Positions 1 through 8,576 of a DNA stretch of 64,000 nt are shown here, one piece after another (positions within the stretch are counted from its first letter, which is position 1; every line of letters begins with the position of its first letter). The stretch covers positions 124,001 to 188,000 of the forward strand of contig JANYDA010000049.1 in NCBI GenBank assembly GCA_025360005.1. The letters are read 5' to 3'. The translations under genes were made by a program, and so were the position numbers. Source of the DNA: Fibrobacteria bacterium. GTDB taxonomy: Bacteria; Fibrobacterota; Fibrobacteria; UBA11236. The notes below the pieces were generated by a model. It was given only the letters and a program-made list of their open reading frames with translations, did not search any database and was not told where the DNA came from.

Positions 1-569
1 CCTGCGTGGGCGGTGGAAGCAATGCCATGGGCATGTTCTACAACTTCCTGGACAAGCCTTCCGTGAAAATGATCGGCGTGGAAGCGGGCGGGCACGGCGT
101 GCTTACCGGCATGCACGCGGCGCGTTTCTCCGGCGGCACCCTGGGCGTTTTGCACGGGGCCAAGAGTTATGTCCTGCAGACGCCGCAAGGCCAGATCGCG
201 GAAACCCATTCCATCTCGGCCGGGCTGGATTATGCCAACGTGGGGCCGGAACACGCCATGTACCGCGATCTGGGACGCATCCGCTACACTTCCGCCACGG
301 ACGCGGAAGCCTTGGACGCGTTCGGCAAATTGAGCCGGTGGGAAGGCATTATCCCTGCGCTGGAAAGCGCGCATGCGGTAGCGGAGGCGTTACGGCTGGC
401 GCCTACGCTGCCCAAGGATGCGTTGCTGGTAGTCAACCTTTCCGGGCGCGGGGACAAGGATATGGCCACGGTATTGGCCGCCATGGAAGAAGTGAAGCGG
501 ACCTCGGCCCGGATGAGCGAAGGCGCCGGTAAAGCAGGCGAGAGCGTCCCGGAAATGCCGCGCGTATGA
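1..569 (+). CDS. trpB: Tryptophan synthase beta chain, 5'-truncated by the window edge
   Basis: Only the C-terminal ~188 residues are present; the frame is already open at base 3, so the start lies outside. The beta subunit condenses indole with serine using pyridoxal phosphate. The fragment opens with the Gly-rich phosphate-binding loop [10 protein letters not shown], which grips the PLP phosphate, and contains the family segments HSISAGLDY and VGPEHAMY, followed by the C-terminal block [13 protein letters not shown] and the [10 protein letters not shown] loop. These are strongly diagnostic of TrpB. Its stop overlaps the trpA start in an ATGA arrangement at 566-569, typical of translationally coupled trpBA, whose products form the alpha2beta2 complex that channels indole. 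The last ~25 residues after the GDKD loop look like a slightly extended tail. Confidence 0.97.
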   Translation, partial: CVGGGSNAMGMFYNFLDKPSVKMIGVEAGGHGVLTGMHAARFSGGTLGVLHGAKSYVLQTPQGQIAETHSISAGLDYANVGPEHAMYRDLGRIRYTSATDAEALDAFGKLSRWEGIIPALESAHAVAEALRLAPTLPKDALLVVNLSGRGDKDMATVLAAMEEVKRTSARMSEGAGKAGESVPEMPRV

Positions 570-1378
570 GCAGCAACCGCATCGACTCCGCCTTCGCCAA
601 GCTTAAGCAGGCCAAGAAGAGAGCCTTTATCCCCTATCTCGCCGCAGGCGTGCCCGGCAGCGATGAAACCGTGGAAATCGTGCTGGAGCTGGAAAGGCTC
701 GGCGCCGACATCGTGGAGTTGGGATATCCTTTCTCGGATCCCATGGCAGACGGGGTAGTCAACCAAACCGCCGCCAACCGCGCCTTGGAACTGGGCGTGG
801 ACGCGGACGCGTATTTCGCCATGGTGGAGAAGATCCGCAAGCGCTCGCAAATCCCCCTCATCGTGTTCTCGTACCTGAATCCCATCTTCAAGCTGGGCTT
901 GGACGCCTTCGCCCGCCGCGCCAAGGCCGCCGGCATGGACGGGATGCTTTTGGTGGACATGCCGGTGGAGGAGTCGCTCGATCTGCAAGCCGTCTGCAAA
1001 CGGGAAAATCTTTCGCTCATCTTCCTGGTGGCGCCCACCACCACGGCGGAGCGCCTGGGGAAGGTGCTGGAAGGCGGCAGCGGATTCCTGTACTATATAT
1101 CCCGTACCGGGATCACCGGGGAGCAGAACAGTTTCCAAAAGGATTTCGCCGGCAAGGTGGCCGCCATCAAAAATGCCTCCAGCCTGCCCGTGGTGGTAGG
1201 GTTCGGCATTTCCACCCCGGACCATGTGCGCACGGTATGCGGCCTGGTGGACGGCGTTGTAGTGGGCAGCGCGCTGGTGCGCCGCACCCTGGAAAAGAAA
1301 CCCTTCGCGGAAATGCTCAAGGACATCACCGCCCTGGCCGCGCCCTTGATCGCGCCCACTAAGGAAGCATGGAACTGA
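566..1378 (+). CDS. trpA: Tryptophan synthase alpha chain
   Basis: 270 residues, normal for the family. The alpha subunit cleaves indole-3-glycerol phosphate to indole and glyceraldehyde 3-phosphate. Both acid/base residues are present: Glu51 in DIVELG and Asp62 in PMADG (Glu49 and Asp60 of the E. coli enzyme). The C-terminal phosphate-binding region [14 protein letters not shown] is also conserved. Two positions in the active-site loop are unusual: the family LGIPFSDP reads LGYPFSDP, and ADGPVIQ reads ADGVVNQ. The start is fixed by the ATGA overlap with trpB. The 3' end overlaps the chorismate mutase gene by 10 bases, so tryptophan and tyrosine/phenylalanine branch genes are expressed together. 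Confidence 0.97.
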   Translation: MSSNRIDSAFAKLKQAKKRAFIPYLAAGVPGSDETVEIVLELERLGADIVELGYPFSDPMADGVVNQTAANRALELGVDADAYFAMVEKIRKRSQIPLIVFSYLNPIFKLGLDAFARRAKAAGMDGMLLVDMPVEESLDLQAVCKRENLSLIFLVAPTTTAERLGKVLEGGSGFLYYISRTGITGEQNSFQKDFAGKVAAIKNASSLPVVVGFGISTPDHVRTVCGLVDGVVVGSALVRRTLEKKPFAEMLKDITALAAPLIAPTKEAWN

Positions 1379-1629
1379 GCGATTGGCGGGGCCGCATCGA
1401 CGCTCTCAACCAGCAATTGCTGGAATCGCTCAACGAGCGCGCCAAATGCGCGCAGGCCATCGCCGAACTCAAGAAGAAGAAGATGCTCCCCATCTTCGAT
1501 CCCCAACGCGAGAAACAGGTCTTCGACGCCGTGCTATCGCGCAACCAAGGCCCCCTCTCCGACGAAGCCGTCCGCCGCATCTTCGAGTGCATCATCGCCG
1601 AACACCGGCGCCTGGAGGAATCCACCTGA
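1369..1629 (+). CDS. Chorismate mutase, monofunctional AroQ type
   Basis: 86 residues, all-helical, matching the AroQ class that rearranges chorismate to prephenate, the first committed step toward phenylalanine and tyrosine. Typical features are the N-terminal RIDALNQQLLESLNERA helix with its Arg and Glu, the Lys-rich turn before FDPQREKQVF (family P.REKEVL) and the C-terminal helix RIFECIIAEHRRLE. An AAGGA Shine-Dalgarno lies just upstream (1361-1365). It overlaps trpA by 10 bases, and its TGA shares a base with the ATG of the next gene (TGATG), so it is translated in series with prephenate dehydrogenase. In many bacteria this domain is fused to PheA or TyrA; here it stands alone. Confidence 0.93.
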   Translation: MELSDWRGRIDALNQQLLESLNERAKCAQAIAELKKKKMLPIFDPQREKQVFDAVLSRNQGPLSDEAVRRIFECIIAEHRRLEEST

Positions 1630-2798
1630 TGGCTCGCTCCGGGGCTCCGGAGGCCAGTGGCTGGCGTCCCGAAAGCATCACCGTGGTAGGCCTGGGACTG
1701 TTGGGCGCATCGCTGGCGGAAGCGGTCCGCACGCGCTGGCCTTCCGTGCGCATCACCGCCGTATCCTCGGCGGCCACCCTGGAAAAGGCGCGCCGGGCCG
1801 GATTGGCGGACGTAACCTGCGAGTATCCCCGGATCGACGAGGCCCTGGCCGATGCGGATCTGGCGGTTCTGTGCACTCCCATCGGGCATATCAAAGCGAC
1901 CTTGGAAACCTGGGCCATGAAACCGCCCGTATGCAAGCCGGGCTGCATCATAACCGACGTGGGCAGCACCAAGGCGGAAATCTGCGCCCTTGGCCGCAGG
2001 GCTTTCCCCGCCCATCCTACCCATCCCGCCCATGCCCCGTATACCGGCGGCGCCGTTTTCATCGGCTCCCATCCCATGGCGGGAAGCGAAAAGACCGGCC
2101 TGGAAGCGCGCGATCCCCTTTTGTTCCAGAACGCTTCCTGGGTCATCTGCGCGGACGAAGGCCGTTCGGAAGCGGCCGATCGCCTGGAAGCCTTCGCGCA
2201 AGGGCTGGGCGCGCGCACTACGCGCATGCTGGCGGAGCTGCACGACAAGGTGGCCGCGCATGTTTCCCATCTGCCGCAACTGCTGAGCACGGCCCTGGCC
2301 AGCTATATCGGCGAACGCAAGACCGTGGTCGAGAATTGCCTGCAGATAGCGGGGGGCGGCTTCCGGGACATGACCCGCTTGGCGGCATCCTCCTTCTCCG
2401 TCTGGGAACCCATCCTGCGTTCCAACCTCCCCGCCGTGCGGGAGGTAACCGCGGGGTTTCGGGAGCACCTGTCGGCCCTGGAATCCGGGCTGGAGTGGGA
2501 TCTGGGCGCGGATTTCTTCCGCGAAGGCAATCGCTTGCGCTCGCAGCTTTCCACCGCCAAGAAAGGCTTCGCCGTCCCGCTTTCGGAGATCCTGGTGGAC
2601 CTGGAGGATAAGCCCGGTTCGCTGGTAAAGGCATTTGCCCCCTTGGCGGACGCGGGCCTCAACGTATTGGACGTGGAAATACTGAAAGTGCGCGAAGGCG
2701 AGGGCGGGGTTTTGATGATGGGATTCGGGAAAAGCGAAGAAGCGGCGAGAGCGATTGGTTGTTTGACCGCAACGGGTTTCAAGGCGAGGTTGAGGTAG
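1629..2798 (+). CDS. tyrA: Prephenate dehydrogenase with C-terminal ACT domain
   Basis: The frame is open from 1383, but the ATG at 1629 is chosen because it abuts the chorismate mutase stop (TGATG) and gives a 389-residue protein with a normal N-terminus. The enzyme oxidatively decarboxylates prephenate to 4-hydroxyphenylpyruvate with NAD(P). A Rossmann fold begins at ITVVGLGLLGASLAEA (GxGxxG), followed by VLCTPIG, DVGSTKAEI and GSHPMAGSEKTG, the classic prephenate-site segments. From about residue 320 an ACT domain follows (VPLSEILVDLEDKPGSLVKA), suggesting feedback control by an aromatic amino acid. A short Pro/His-rich insertion (HPTHPAHAPY) between the DVGSTK and GSHPMAG motifs is coded by a tandem-repeat-like stretch near 2020 and is probably a surface loop. 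Confidence 0.95.
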   Translation: MARSGAPEASGWRPESITVVGLGLLGASLAEAVRTRWPSVRITAVSSAATLEKARRAGLADVTCEYPRIDEALADADLAVLCTPIGHIKATLETWAMKPPVCKPGCIITDVGSTKAEICALGRRAFPAHPTHPAHAPYTGGAVFIGSHPMAGSEKTGLEARDPLLFQNASWVICADEGRSEAADRLEAFAQGLGARTTRMLAELHDKVAAHVSHLPQLLSTALASYIGERKTVVENCLQIAGGGFRDMTRLAASSFSVWEPILRSNLPAVREVTAGFREHLSALESGLEWDLGADFFREGNRLRSQLSTAKKGFAVPLSEILVDLEDKPGSLVKAFAPLADAGLNVLDVEILKVREGEGGVLMMGFGKSEEAARAIGCLTATGFKARLR

Positions 2799-2931
2799 AT
2801 ATGAATACGAAGAAGGTCCGGCATCCGGCGTCGGGCAAAATGCCCGGTCCCTGCACCCCGCAGCCAACCCGAATGCCTTTTCGCCATTGCTCTTTCCCGA
2901 TTCCCCTTCCTTCCTTTTCCCTTGCGCTCTG

Positions 2932-4374
2932 ATGGAGACTCTTTTGGAAAAGGAGACTCTTTTGGAAACCGCAGTCGAGATCAAGCGCAGCAAGCGCCTC
3001 AAGGGCCAACCGGTTTTACAGGGAGACGGCCTGACCGGCTTCCATGCCCTGTTGCTGGGCGCGCTGGCGGAGGGTCCCACCCGTTTGGAAAACCTTCCCG
3101 ATTCGCCCTGGTTCCGGGACATCCTGCAGGACTTCATCCGCATGGGCTATGCCCAGCAGGCCCTGGACGGGCATTGGACAATCCACGGGGGTAGCGCTCC
3201 GGTTTCGGGTGCGGAGCCCTTGCGCGTGCGCCACGAGGCGGAACTGCTCACCTTGGCCGGATTCCTGGCCGCCAAGGAATGCCGGCGCAAACTGGCCATC
3301 GATCCCGCCTGCGTATCGGGCGAAGCCATGGAATTGCTGGGCCGGATCCTGAAACTGGAAGGCGCGCCGGAACTGGTCGACCAGGACGTCATCCTGCTCT
3401 CCGCCCCTGCCGGATTGACTCCCAAGGCGGCGGCGCAATTGCGGCCGGCCGGTTCCGCATCCGCCGCCGCCAAGCCTTCCGATTTCGGTTGGGACGAATA
3501 CCAATCCAAGCTCGCCTTGCTTTCCTTCCACCTGGCTTCCGGCCGGGCCTTGGACTTGTCGCTTTCCAAGAGCGGCCCCGATTGGCTGGAAACCCTGGCG
3601 GCCCAATTCGGCGGGCCCATCCGCGTGGAGAAGAACGAAGCGCCCGAAGGCGATGAACTGGCGCGCCGGATAGCCCGGCAAATGCGGGCCGCGGGCAAGA
3701 CGGAAGCGCAGACGCGCATCCGCCTCTCCGCCGGCCCCAAACTCAAGGCGGTATCCTACACTATTCCCGCCGACATCACTTTGGCCTCGGCCTATTGCCT
3801 GGCGGCCACGCTCATCAAGGGATCCGATCTGACGCTGGAGAACGTGCCGCTCAATCCTTCGCGCGCGGGATTCATCTCGGCCCTGCGCCGCATGGGCGCG
3901 GACATCGAGGTGGTCAGCCGCCGTGAGAAGAACGGGGAAGGCCTGGGGCTTTTGCGCGTGCGCTCGGCGGACCTTTTCGGCAAACGCTTCGCCGCGGACA
4001 ATCACTCCGGCATGCGCGACGAGATCTTCCTATTGATGGTGGCCGCCGCCTTCGCGGAGGGCGAGACGGTGCTTCGCGACATCGCCTATCTGCGCAAGCA
4101 TGACGTGGATCTCCTGAAGGCCTTCACCTCCTCGCTCAAAGCCGCCGGTGTGGAGATAGGCGAGATCGAGGACGGCGTGGTGATCCGCGGCCGTCCCGAC
4201 TACGACGGCAGCGCCTACGATTGCATGGGCCATCCCGGCTTGGCGCTTGCCTGCCTGGTGATGGGCCTCAAGTCGCACGGCACTTCCACCTTGAAAGGCG
4301 CCTCCTGCCTGGACGGCCGGTATCCCGGCCTGATGGATCAGATGACGGCGTTGGGAACCGGAGACAAGCCATGA
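2932..4374 (+). CDS. EPSP synthase-like protein, apparently catalytically degenerate
   Basis: 480 residues from the ATG at 2932 (an upstream in-frame ATG at 2887 is possible). Position between tyrA and nadK and the repeated alpha/beta motifs (HALLLGALAEG, PADITLASAYCLAATLIKG, RAGFISALRRMGADIEV, RDEIFLLMVAAAFAEGETVLRDI, HPGLALACLVMGL) mark the EPSP synthase / enolpyruvyl transferase fold. However, the N-terminal PGSKSxSNR motif reads QGDGLTGFH (residues 30-38), so the PEP/shikimate-binding Lys becomes Gly33 and the Arg becomes His38. The GNAGTxxR loop is not recognisable, and the KETDR motif reads KHDVD (389-393), losing the Glu and Arg. The Asp of the DE motif (D363) and a Gln near EYQSK remain. 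It may be a pseudoenzyme or a heavily diverged aroA. Its stop overlaps the nadK start (ATGA). Confidence 0.75.
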   Translation: METLLEKETLLETAVEIKRSKRLKGQPVLQGDGLTGFHALLLGALAEGPTRLENLPDSPWFRDILQDFIRMGYAQQALDGHWTIHGGSAPVSGAEPLRVRHEAELLTLAGFLAAKECRRKLAIDPACVSGEAMELLGRILKLEGAPELVDQDVILLSAPAGLTPKAAAQLRPAGSASAAAKPSDFGWDEYQSKLALLSFHLASGRALDLSLSKSGPDWLETLAAQFGGPIRVEKNEAPEGDELARRIARQMRAAGKTEAQTRIRLSAGPKLKAVSYTIPADITLASAYCLAATLIKGSDLTLENVPLNPSRAGFISALRRMGADIEVVSRREKNGEGLGLLRVRSADLFGKRFAADNHSGMRDEIFLLMVAAAFAEGETVLRDIAYLRKHDVDLLKAFTSSLKAAGVEIGEIEDGVVIRGRPDYDGSAYDCMGHPGLALACLVMGLKSHGTSTLKGASCLDGRYPGLMDQMTALGTGDKP

Positions 4375-5342
4375 CGCGGAAAAAAACCGCCGGCCCGCAA
4401 GCGGATCCCATCTCGGCGCAAGACCCCCACATCACCTATCCGGAAAAGGACGTGCGCCATATCGGTGTGGTGGCCTTCGCGGGGAACATGGCTCCTGCCA
4501 TGGAAATCCTGCACCGCTTCGCGGCCGCGAATCCCGGCATCAAACTGTATCTCAACGCCTTCCTGAAGCCCTTCGCGCGCAAGGGAATAACGGTCAAGAC
4601 CGATGCCTTCCTCCGCACCAAGGCGGACCTGCTGCTTTCGCTGGGCGGGGACGGCACCTTCCTTTCCGTGGCCCGCATGGTGCGCGGCGCGGCCATCCCC
4701 ATCCTGGGCGTAAACCTTGGGCGGGTGGGTTTCCTGGCGGACGTGGCCCTGGGAAACCTGGAGCGCATCCTGGAGGAGATATTGCGGCGCGAATACAGCT
4801 ACCGCAAGCGCATGCTGCTTCACGTGGAGGTATTCAACGGTTCCAAACGCCTGCTGGAGGACATTTCCCTCAACGACGTGGCTTTCACGGGGCAGATGGG
4901 CCACCAGATGTTGGACCTGAGCGTAACGGCGCAGGGACGGTTCCTCACGGATTACTGGGTGGACGGCCTGCTGGTCTCCACGCCCACGGGATCCACCGCC
5001 TACGCGCTGTCCGCCGGAGGGCCCATCATCCATCCTTCCGCGGATTCCCTGTTGCTTACGCCCATGAATCCAACCTCGCTTTCCGTGCGGCCGCTGATCC
5101 TCCCGGACTATATGCGGGTGGGCGTGCGCAGCAACCTGGGACGTAACATGGAAGTCAACATGTTCGTGGACGGCCGCATCCAATTCAAGCTCAAGCCGGA
5201 GCACACCGTGTATATCCGCAAGCATAAGGACGGCGTGAGCCTGGTGCGCCCCAAGGGCGCATCCTATTTCGAATCCCTGCGTTCCAAGCTGGGCTGGACC
5301 GGCTCGCGCCGCTCGCGGGACGCCGCCGCGGAGGCCGCATGA
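4371..5342 (+). CDS. nadK: NAD kinase
   Basis: Phosphorylates NAD to NADP. The frame is open from 4221, but the ATG at 4371 is chosen from the 4-base ATGA overlap with the preceding gene, giving 323 residues. The diagnostic GGDGT nucleotide motif is at residues 92-96, followed by GVNLGRVGFLADV, an NDVAF segment (family NExxI/V) and the TPTGSTAYALSAGGPII block typical of NAD kinases. The C-terminal ~25 residues are basic then Ala-rich and look unstructured. It belongs to the trp-aro operon; 40 bases separate it from recN, leaving room for a ribosome binding site but no terminator. Confidence 0.96.
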   Translation: MTRKKTAGPQADPISAQDPHITYPEKDVRHIGVVAFAGNMAPAMEILHRFAAANPGIKLYLNAFLKPFARKGITVKTDAFLRTKADLLLSLGGDGTFLSVARMVRGAAIPILGVNLGRVGFLADVALGNLERILEEILRREYSYRKRMLLHVEVFNGSKRLLEDISLNDVAFTGQMGHQMLDLSVTAQGRFLTDYWVDGLLVSTPTGSTAYALSAGGPIIHPSADSLLLTPMNPTSLSVRPLILPDYMRVGVRSNLGRNMEVNMFVDGRIQFKLKPEHTVYIRKHKDGVSLVRPKGASYFESLRSKLGWTGSRRSRDAAAEAA

Positions 5343-5382
5343 AGCGGGAACGGAGGGAATATTCCCGCCCACGGAGGCAAGC

Positions 5383-7098
5383 ATGCTGCGTGAATTGAAG
5401 ATCCGCAACCTGGCCATCATCGAAAGCGCCGATCTGGAATGGGGCGCCGGCTTCACGGCCGTGACCGGCGAGACCGGCGCGGGCAAATCCATCCTGCTCA
5501 ACGCGCTCAAGTTCATCCTGGGCGCCAAGGTCAAGCCGGATCTCATCCGCCAGGGCGCGGACAAACTGAAGGTGGAAGCGGTTTTCGACATCCCCCCCGC
5601 CAAGGCCCTCAAGGCCGCATTGGCGCGTTTGGAGATCGACAGCGAGGGCGAAGACATCGTACTGGAACGCGAATTGACGCCTGCGGGCAAGAATCGCTGC
5701 CGCGTGAACGGATCGGGCGTGACCACCGCGGTCCTGGAAGAGATCGGCGCCCACCTGGTCGACCTGCACGGCCAGCACCATCAGCAATCGCTCCTCGATC
5801 CGGCCACTCATCTGGCCTTCCTGGACGGCTTCTCCAAGCTGGATGCCCAGGTCGAGGCGTATCACCGCGGTTACCGCGCATGGAAGGACATCGGCGATCG
5901 CCTGCGCGAGGCCGGCGACGGCGCGCGGCGCGTGCGCGAGCAATACGACTTTCTCAAGTTCCAGGCGAGGGAACTGGAGAAAGCTCCCCTGGCCGCGGGC
6001 GAGGAGGAGAGAATCGAATCCGAACTCAAGATGCGGAATTCCCTGGAACGGATCGGCGCCGGCCTACAATCCTCGCTGTCCATCCTGGAAGGCGAAGAGG
6101 GCGACGTGCTGGGCAAGGTGGTCCGGCTGCAAAAGGAACTGCTGGGCCTGGGGAAATTCCTGTCGCCCAATCCTTTCGAGGCCCACATGCAGCCGCTGGA
6201 GTCGGCGCGGGACGGCCTGGCCGATTTGCGTTCCGCCTTGCGGGCATACCGCCTGCCGCAAAGCGCGGACGCGGCGCGCCTGGACGAACTCAACGCCAGG
6301 CTGGCCTTGATCCAGAAGTTGAAGGCCAAGTACCATACCGATATGGCGGGTCTGGTGGAGTTGCGGGATCGCCGCAAACGGGAACTGGAAGGCTTCGAGA
6401 ATTCCGATGCCGATATCGACGGGCTCAAGGCCGGGCTCGCGGAAGCCTTTGTGCGCGCGCGCGCGCTTGCCGACGGGCTCAGCGGGCAACGGCACGACGC
6501 CAGCCGCGCCTTCGACATGAAGGTGAACAAGAACCTGCAGGGATTGGGGATGGAGGGCGCGCAATTCGAGACGCGCATCCGTTCGCTTGTCCCGGCCGGG
6601 GAGGCAGCGGGAGGGGAAGCCCGGGGTTCCGAGGATCCCGCGGGCCTCACCGCCACCGGCTACGACCAGGTGGAATATTTCCTGGCCGCCAATCCCGGCG
6701 AACCCGCCAGGCCCCTGCGGCAGATCGCCTCCGGCGGCGAAATCTCCCGCATCATGCTGGCCATCAAGTCCGCCCTGGCGGAAAGCGATCCCCGCCCCCT
6801 GCTGGTCTTCGACGAACTCGATACCGGTATCGGCGGGGTTACCGCCAACCGCGTGGGCGAATCCCTCAAGGAGCTGGCCGGCCACCACCAGCTTATCGTC
6901 ATCACCCATCTCCACCAGGTGGCGGCCCAGGCGGAACGCCAAAAGAAGGTGATCAAGGAGCTGGAGGGCGGCCGCACGGTAACCCGGGTGATACCCCTTT
7001 CGGCCAAGGAGCGTGTGCAGGAACTGGCGCGCATGATGGGCGACGAAAGCTCCCAGGCCACCCTCAAGCACGCCCGGGAACTCCTGGCCCAGCCTTGA
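5383..7098 (+). CDS. recN: DNA repair protein RecN
   Basis: 571 residues, normal length. RecN is an SMC-like ATPase that acts early in double-strand break repair. Walker A is TGETGAGKS at about 28-36, followed by the RecN-specific HLVDLHGQHHQQSLLDP segment; a long charged helical (coiled-coil) middle spans about 160-400. The ABC signature is ASGGEISRIMLA and Walker B is LLVFDELDTGIGG near residue 473-485, then VITHLHQVAAQA, all as in RecN. A GGAGGCA Shine-Dalgarno precedes the ATG at 5383. It is the last gene of the operon that starts upstream of the window; nadK-recN adjacency is common in bacteria. Confidence 0.97.
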   Translation: MLRELKIRNLAIIESADLEWGAGFTAVTGETGAGKSILLNALKFILGAKVKPDLIRQGADKLKVEAVFDIPPAKALKAALARLEIDSEGEDIVLERELTPAGKNRCRVNGSGVTTAVLEEIGAHLVDLHGQHHQQSLLDPATHLAFLDGFSKLDAQVEAYHRGYRAWKDIGDRLREAGDGARRVREQYDFLKFQARELEKAPLAAGEEERIESELKMRNSLERIGAGLQSSLSILEGEEGDVLGKVVRLQKELLGLGKFLSPNPFEAHMQPLESARDGLADLRSALRAYRLPQSADAARLDELNARLALIQKLKAKYHTDMAGLVELRDRRKRELEGFENSDADIDGLKAGLAEAFVRARALADGLSGQRHDASRAFDMKVNKNLQGLGMEGAQFETRIRSLVPAGEAAGGEARGSEDPAGLTATGYDQVEYFLAANPGEPARPLRQIASGGEISRIMLAIKSALAESDPRPLLVFDELDTGIGGVTANRVGESLKELAGHHQLIVITHLHQVAAQAERQKKVIKELEGGRTVTRVIPLSAKERVQELARMMGDESSQATLKHARELLAQP

Positions 7099-7356
7099 AC
7101 CCATCCCGCCGGCGTGGCCGTGGGCGGATTGCTGTTGGCGATTTCCGGGGCTTCCCAAGCCTACGCGGCGTTCCGCGATTCCGTGCCGCGCTCCAGACGG
7201 AGGATGGGAAAATAAGGATTCCCGACATCGGATGAATCCAGCGGGGATTCCCACCATCTGCGAAGCGAACCGGAGCGCCCGCTTTCCGTTTCGACTTGCC
7301 ATTCTGAAAGGCTCGGCCGATGGTCCGGCCATGAGAAAATCCTATACTTATGAAAC

Positions 7357-8571
7357 ATGGTCGACAAATCCGCCCGGACGGCCACAGCCGCCCCGGTACC
7401 TCCGGAAAGCCTGGAGCCTAAGCGTATCGCCGGTCGCGTCTGGGTCCTCACCAAGATGGGAACCTTCGTCGCTACCCTGGTGTGCCTCTTCCTGGACCGC
7501 CCTTTATGGGCCACCCTCTTCCTGTCGGCCTCCCTGATTATGGGTTTCTGGGCCTCCTTCAAGCTGGAGCACGAGGATATCGAACGGCCCATCGCGCTTT
7601 TCTGGCTGGAGCTGGGGGAAAAGCTGCTGGGCAATCTCATCTTCCTGGTGTTGTTCCTGCGCCTGCTTTGGGATCCCAACGAGCCTTTCCCCACCATGCT
7701 CTGCGGAGGCCTGGTCACGCTCACCCTGCGTAACATCTTCTACCTGATCTTCTCCATCGCCCTGCTCAAAGACCACCGCGAATTGCCGCTCAAGACCATC
7801 TGGGGCAAGATCACCACCTTGTCGCTGAACGTGACCATGATGCTGTACGTGTGGAACTCGGAGCATTATTCGCGCATCATGATGGTGGCGAGCATCCTCA
7901 TGATCATCGCCACCAGCATCGGCTACCTCTATTTCTATTACCGGGACGAGAAATCGCGCAACCCCGTGGGCCTGGCCACCCAGGTCACCTTCAGCCGCAT
8001 CCTGCTCTCCCCCGTATTCATCTGGGTCTTCTTCTACGACAACAACCTGGTGTACCAGGACAACCACCTGATATTCAAGATCCTGGCCGCCCTGCTCGCC
8101 ATCTTTTTCGTAGCCAGCGACGGGCTGGACGGCTACCTGGCGCGCAAACGGGGTGAGGTGAGCCAGCTGGGCAAATACCTCGATCCCTATTCGGACAAGA
8201 TCTCCAACATGGGCATCTTCCTGTGCTTCCTTGCCTCCGGCTACGCGGCCGTATGGATGGTGGCCATCATCTTCTTCCGGGAATCCACGGTAGAGACATT
8301 GCGCACCCTGGCCGCCGCCTCCGGCGTGACCATCGACGCGCGCCCCAGCGGGAAATGGAAAACCGCCTTGCAGGGAACCGCCATCATCACCATCCTGGTG
8401 CTGGAAATCGCGGACACGCTGCTCCGCCGCTATGCTCCGCACGTGCCCTATTGGCCGGACATCTGGGCCTATATCCCCTACACCCTGATGACCTTCGTGA
8501 CTTTATTCACCCTGGCCTCCGGCGTGGACTATTTCGTGGCGAATAAGAAAGTCCTGACGAAATATTTCTGA
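7357..8571 (+). CDS. CDP-alcohol phosphatidyltransferase with extended N-terminal membrane region
   Basis: 404 residues, about twice the usual length of PgsA-type enzymes. The C-terminal half carries the full catalytic motif of the family, D-x2-DG-x2-AR-x8-G-x3-D-x3-D: Asp255, Asp258, Ala262-Arg263, Gly272, Asp276 and Asp280. The reaction is transfer of a phosphatidyl group from CDP-diacylglycerol to an alcohol; glycerol 3-phosphate (PgsA) is the best guess but the acceptor cannot be read from sequence. The N-terminal ~200 residues hold about five hydrophobic segments (for example VATLVCLFLDRPLWATLFLS) not part of the core fold. A TATACT hexamer at 7343-7348 is 8 bases from the ATG, so if it is a -10 box the transcript would be almost leaderless. 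It converges with the next gene. Confidence 0.85.
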   Translation: MVDKSARTATAAPVPPESLEPKRIAGRVWVLTKMGTFVATLVCLFLDRPLWATLFLSASLIMGFWASFKLEHEDIERPIALFWLELGEKLLGNLIFLVLFLRLLWDPNEPFPTMLCGGLVTLTLRNIFYLIFSIALLKDHRELPLKTIWGKITTLSLNVTMMLYVWNSEHYSRIMMVASILMIIATSIGYLYFYYRDEKSRNPVGLATQVTFSRILLSPVFIWVFFYDNNLVYQDNHLIFKILAALLAIFFVASDGLDGYLARKRGEVSQLGKYLDPYSDKISNMGIFLCFLASGYAAVWMVAIIFFRESTVETLRTLAAASGVTIDARPSGKWKTALQGTAIITILVLEIADTLLRRYAPHVPYWPDIWAYIPYTLMTFVTLFTLASGVDYFVANKKVLTKYF

Positions 8572-8576
8572 AGCCG

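Noticed and set aside
1359-3143. A 594-residue minus-strand frame opposite chorismate mutase, tyrA and the EPSPS-like gene
   Set aside because: Long antisense frames are common at high GC; the plus-strand genes have clear families and overlapping starts, and this frame has no recognisable domain.
7114-7215. A 33-residue GTG frame after recN (hydrophobic then basic)
   Set aside because: It is in the recN frame just beyond the stop, lacks a Shine-Dalgarno and is too short to support; it might be a remnant of a longer membrane protein.
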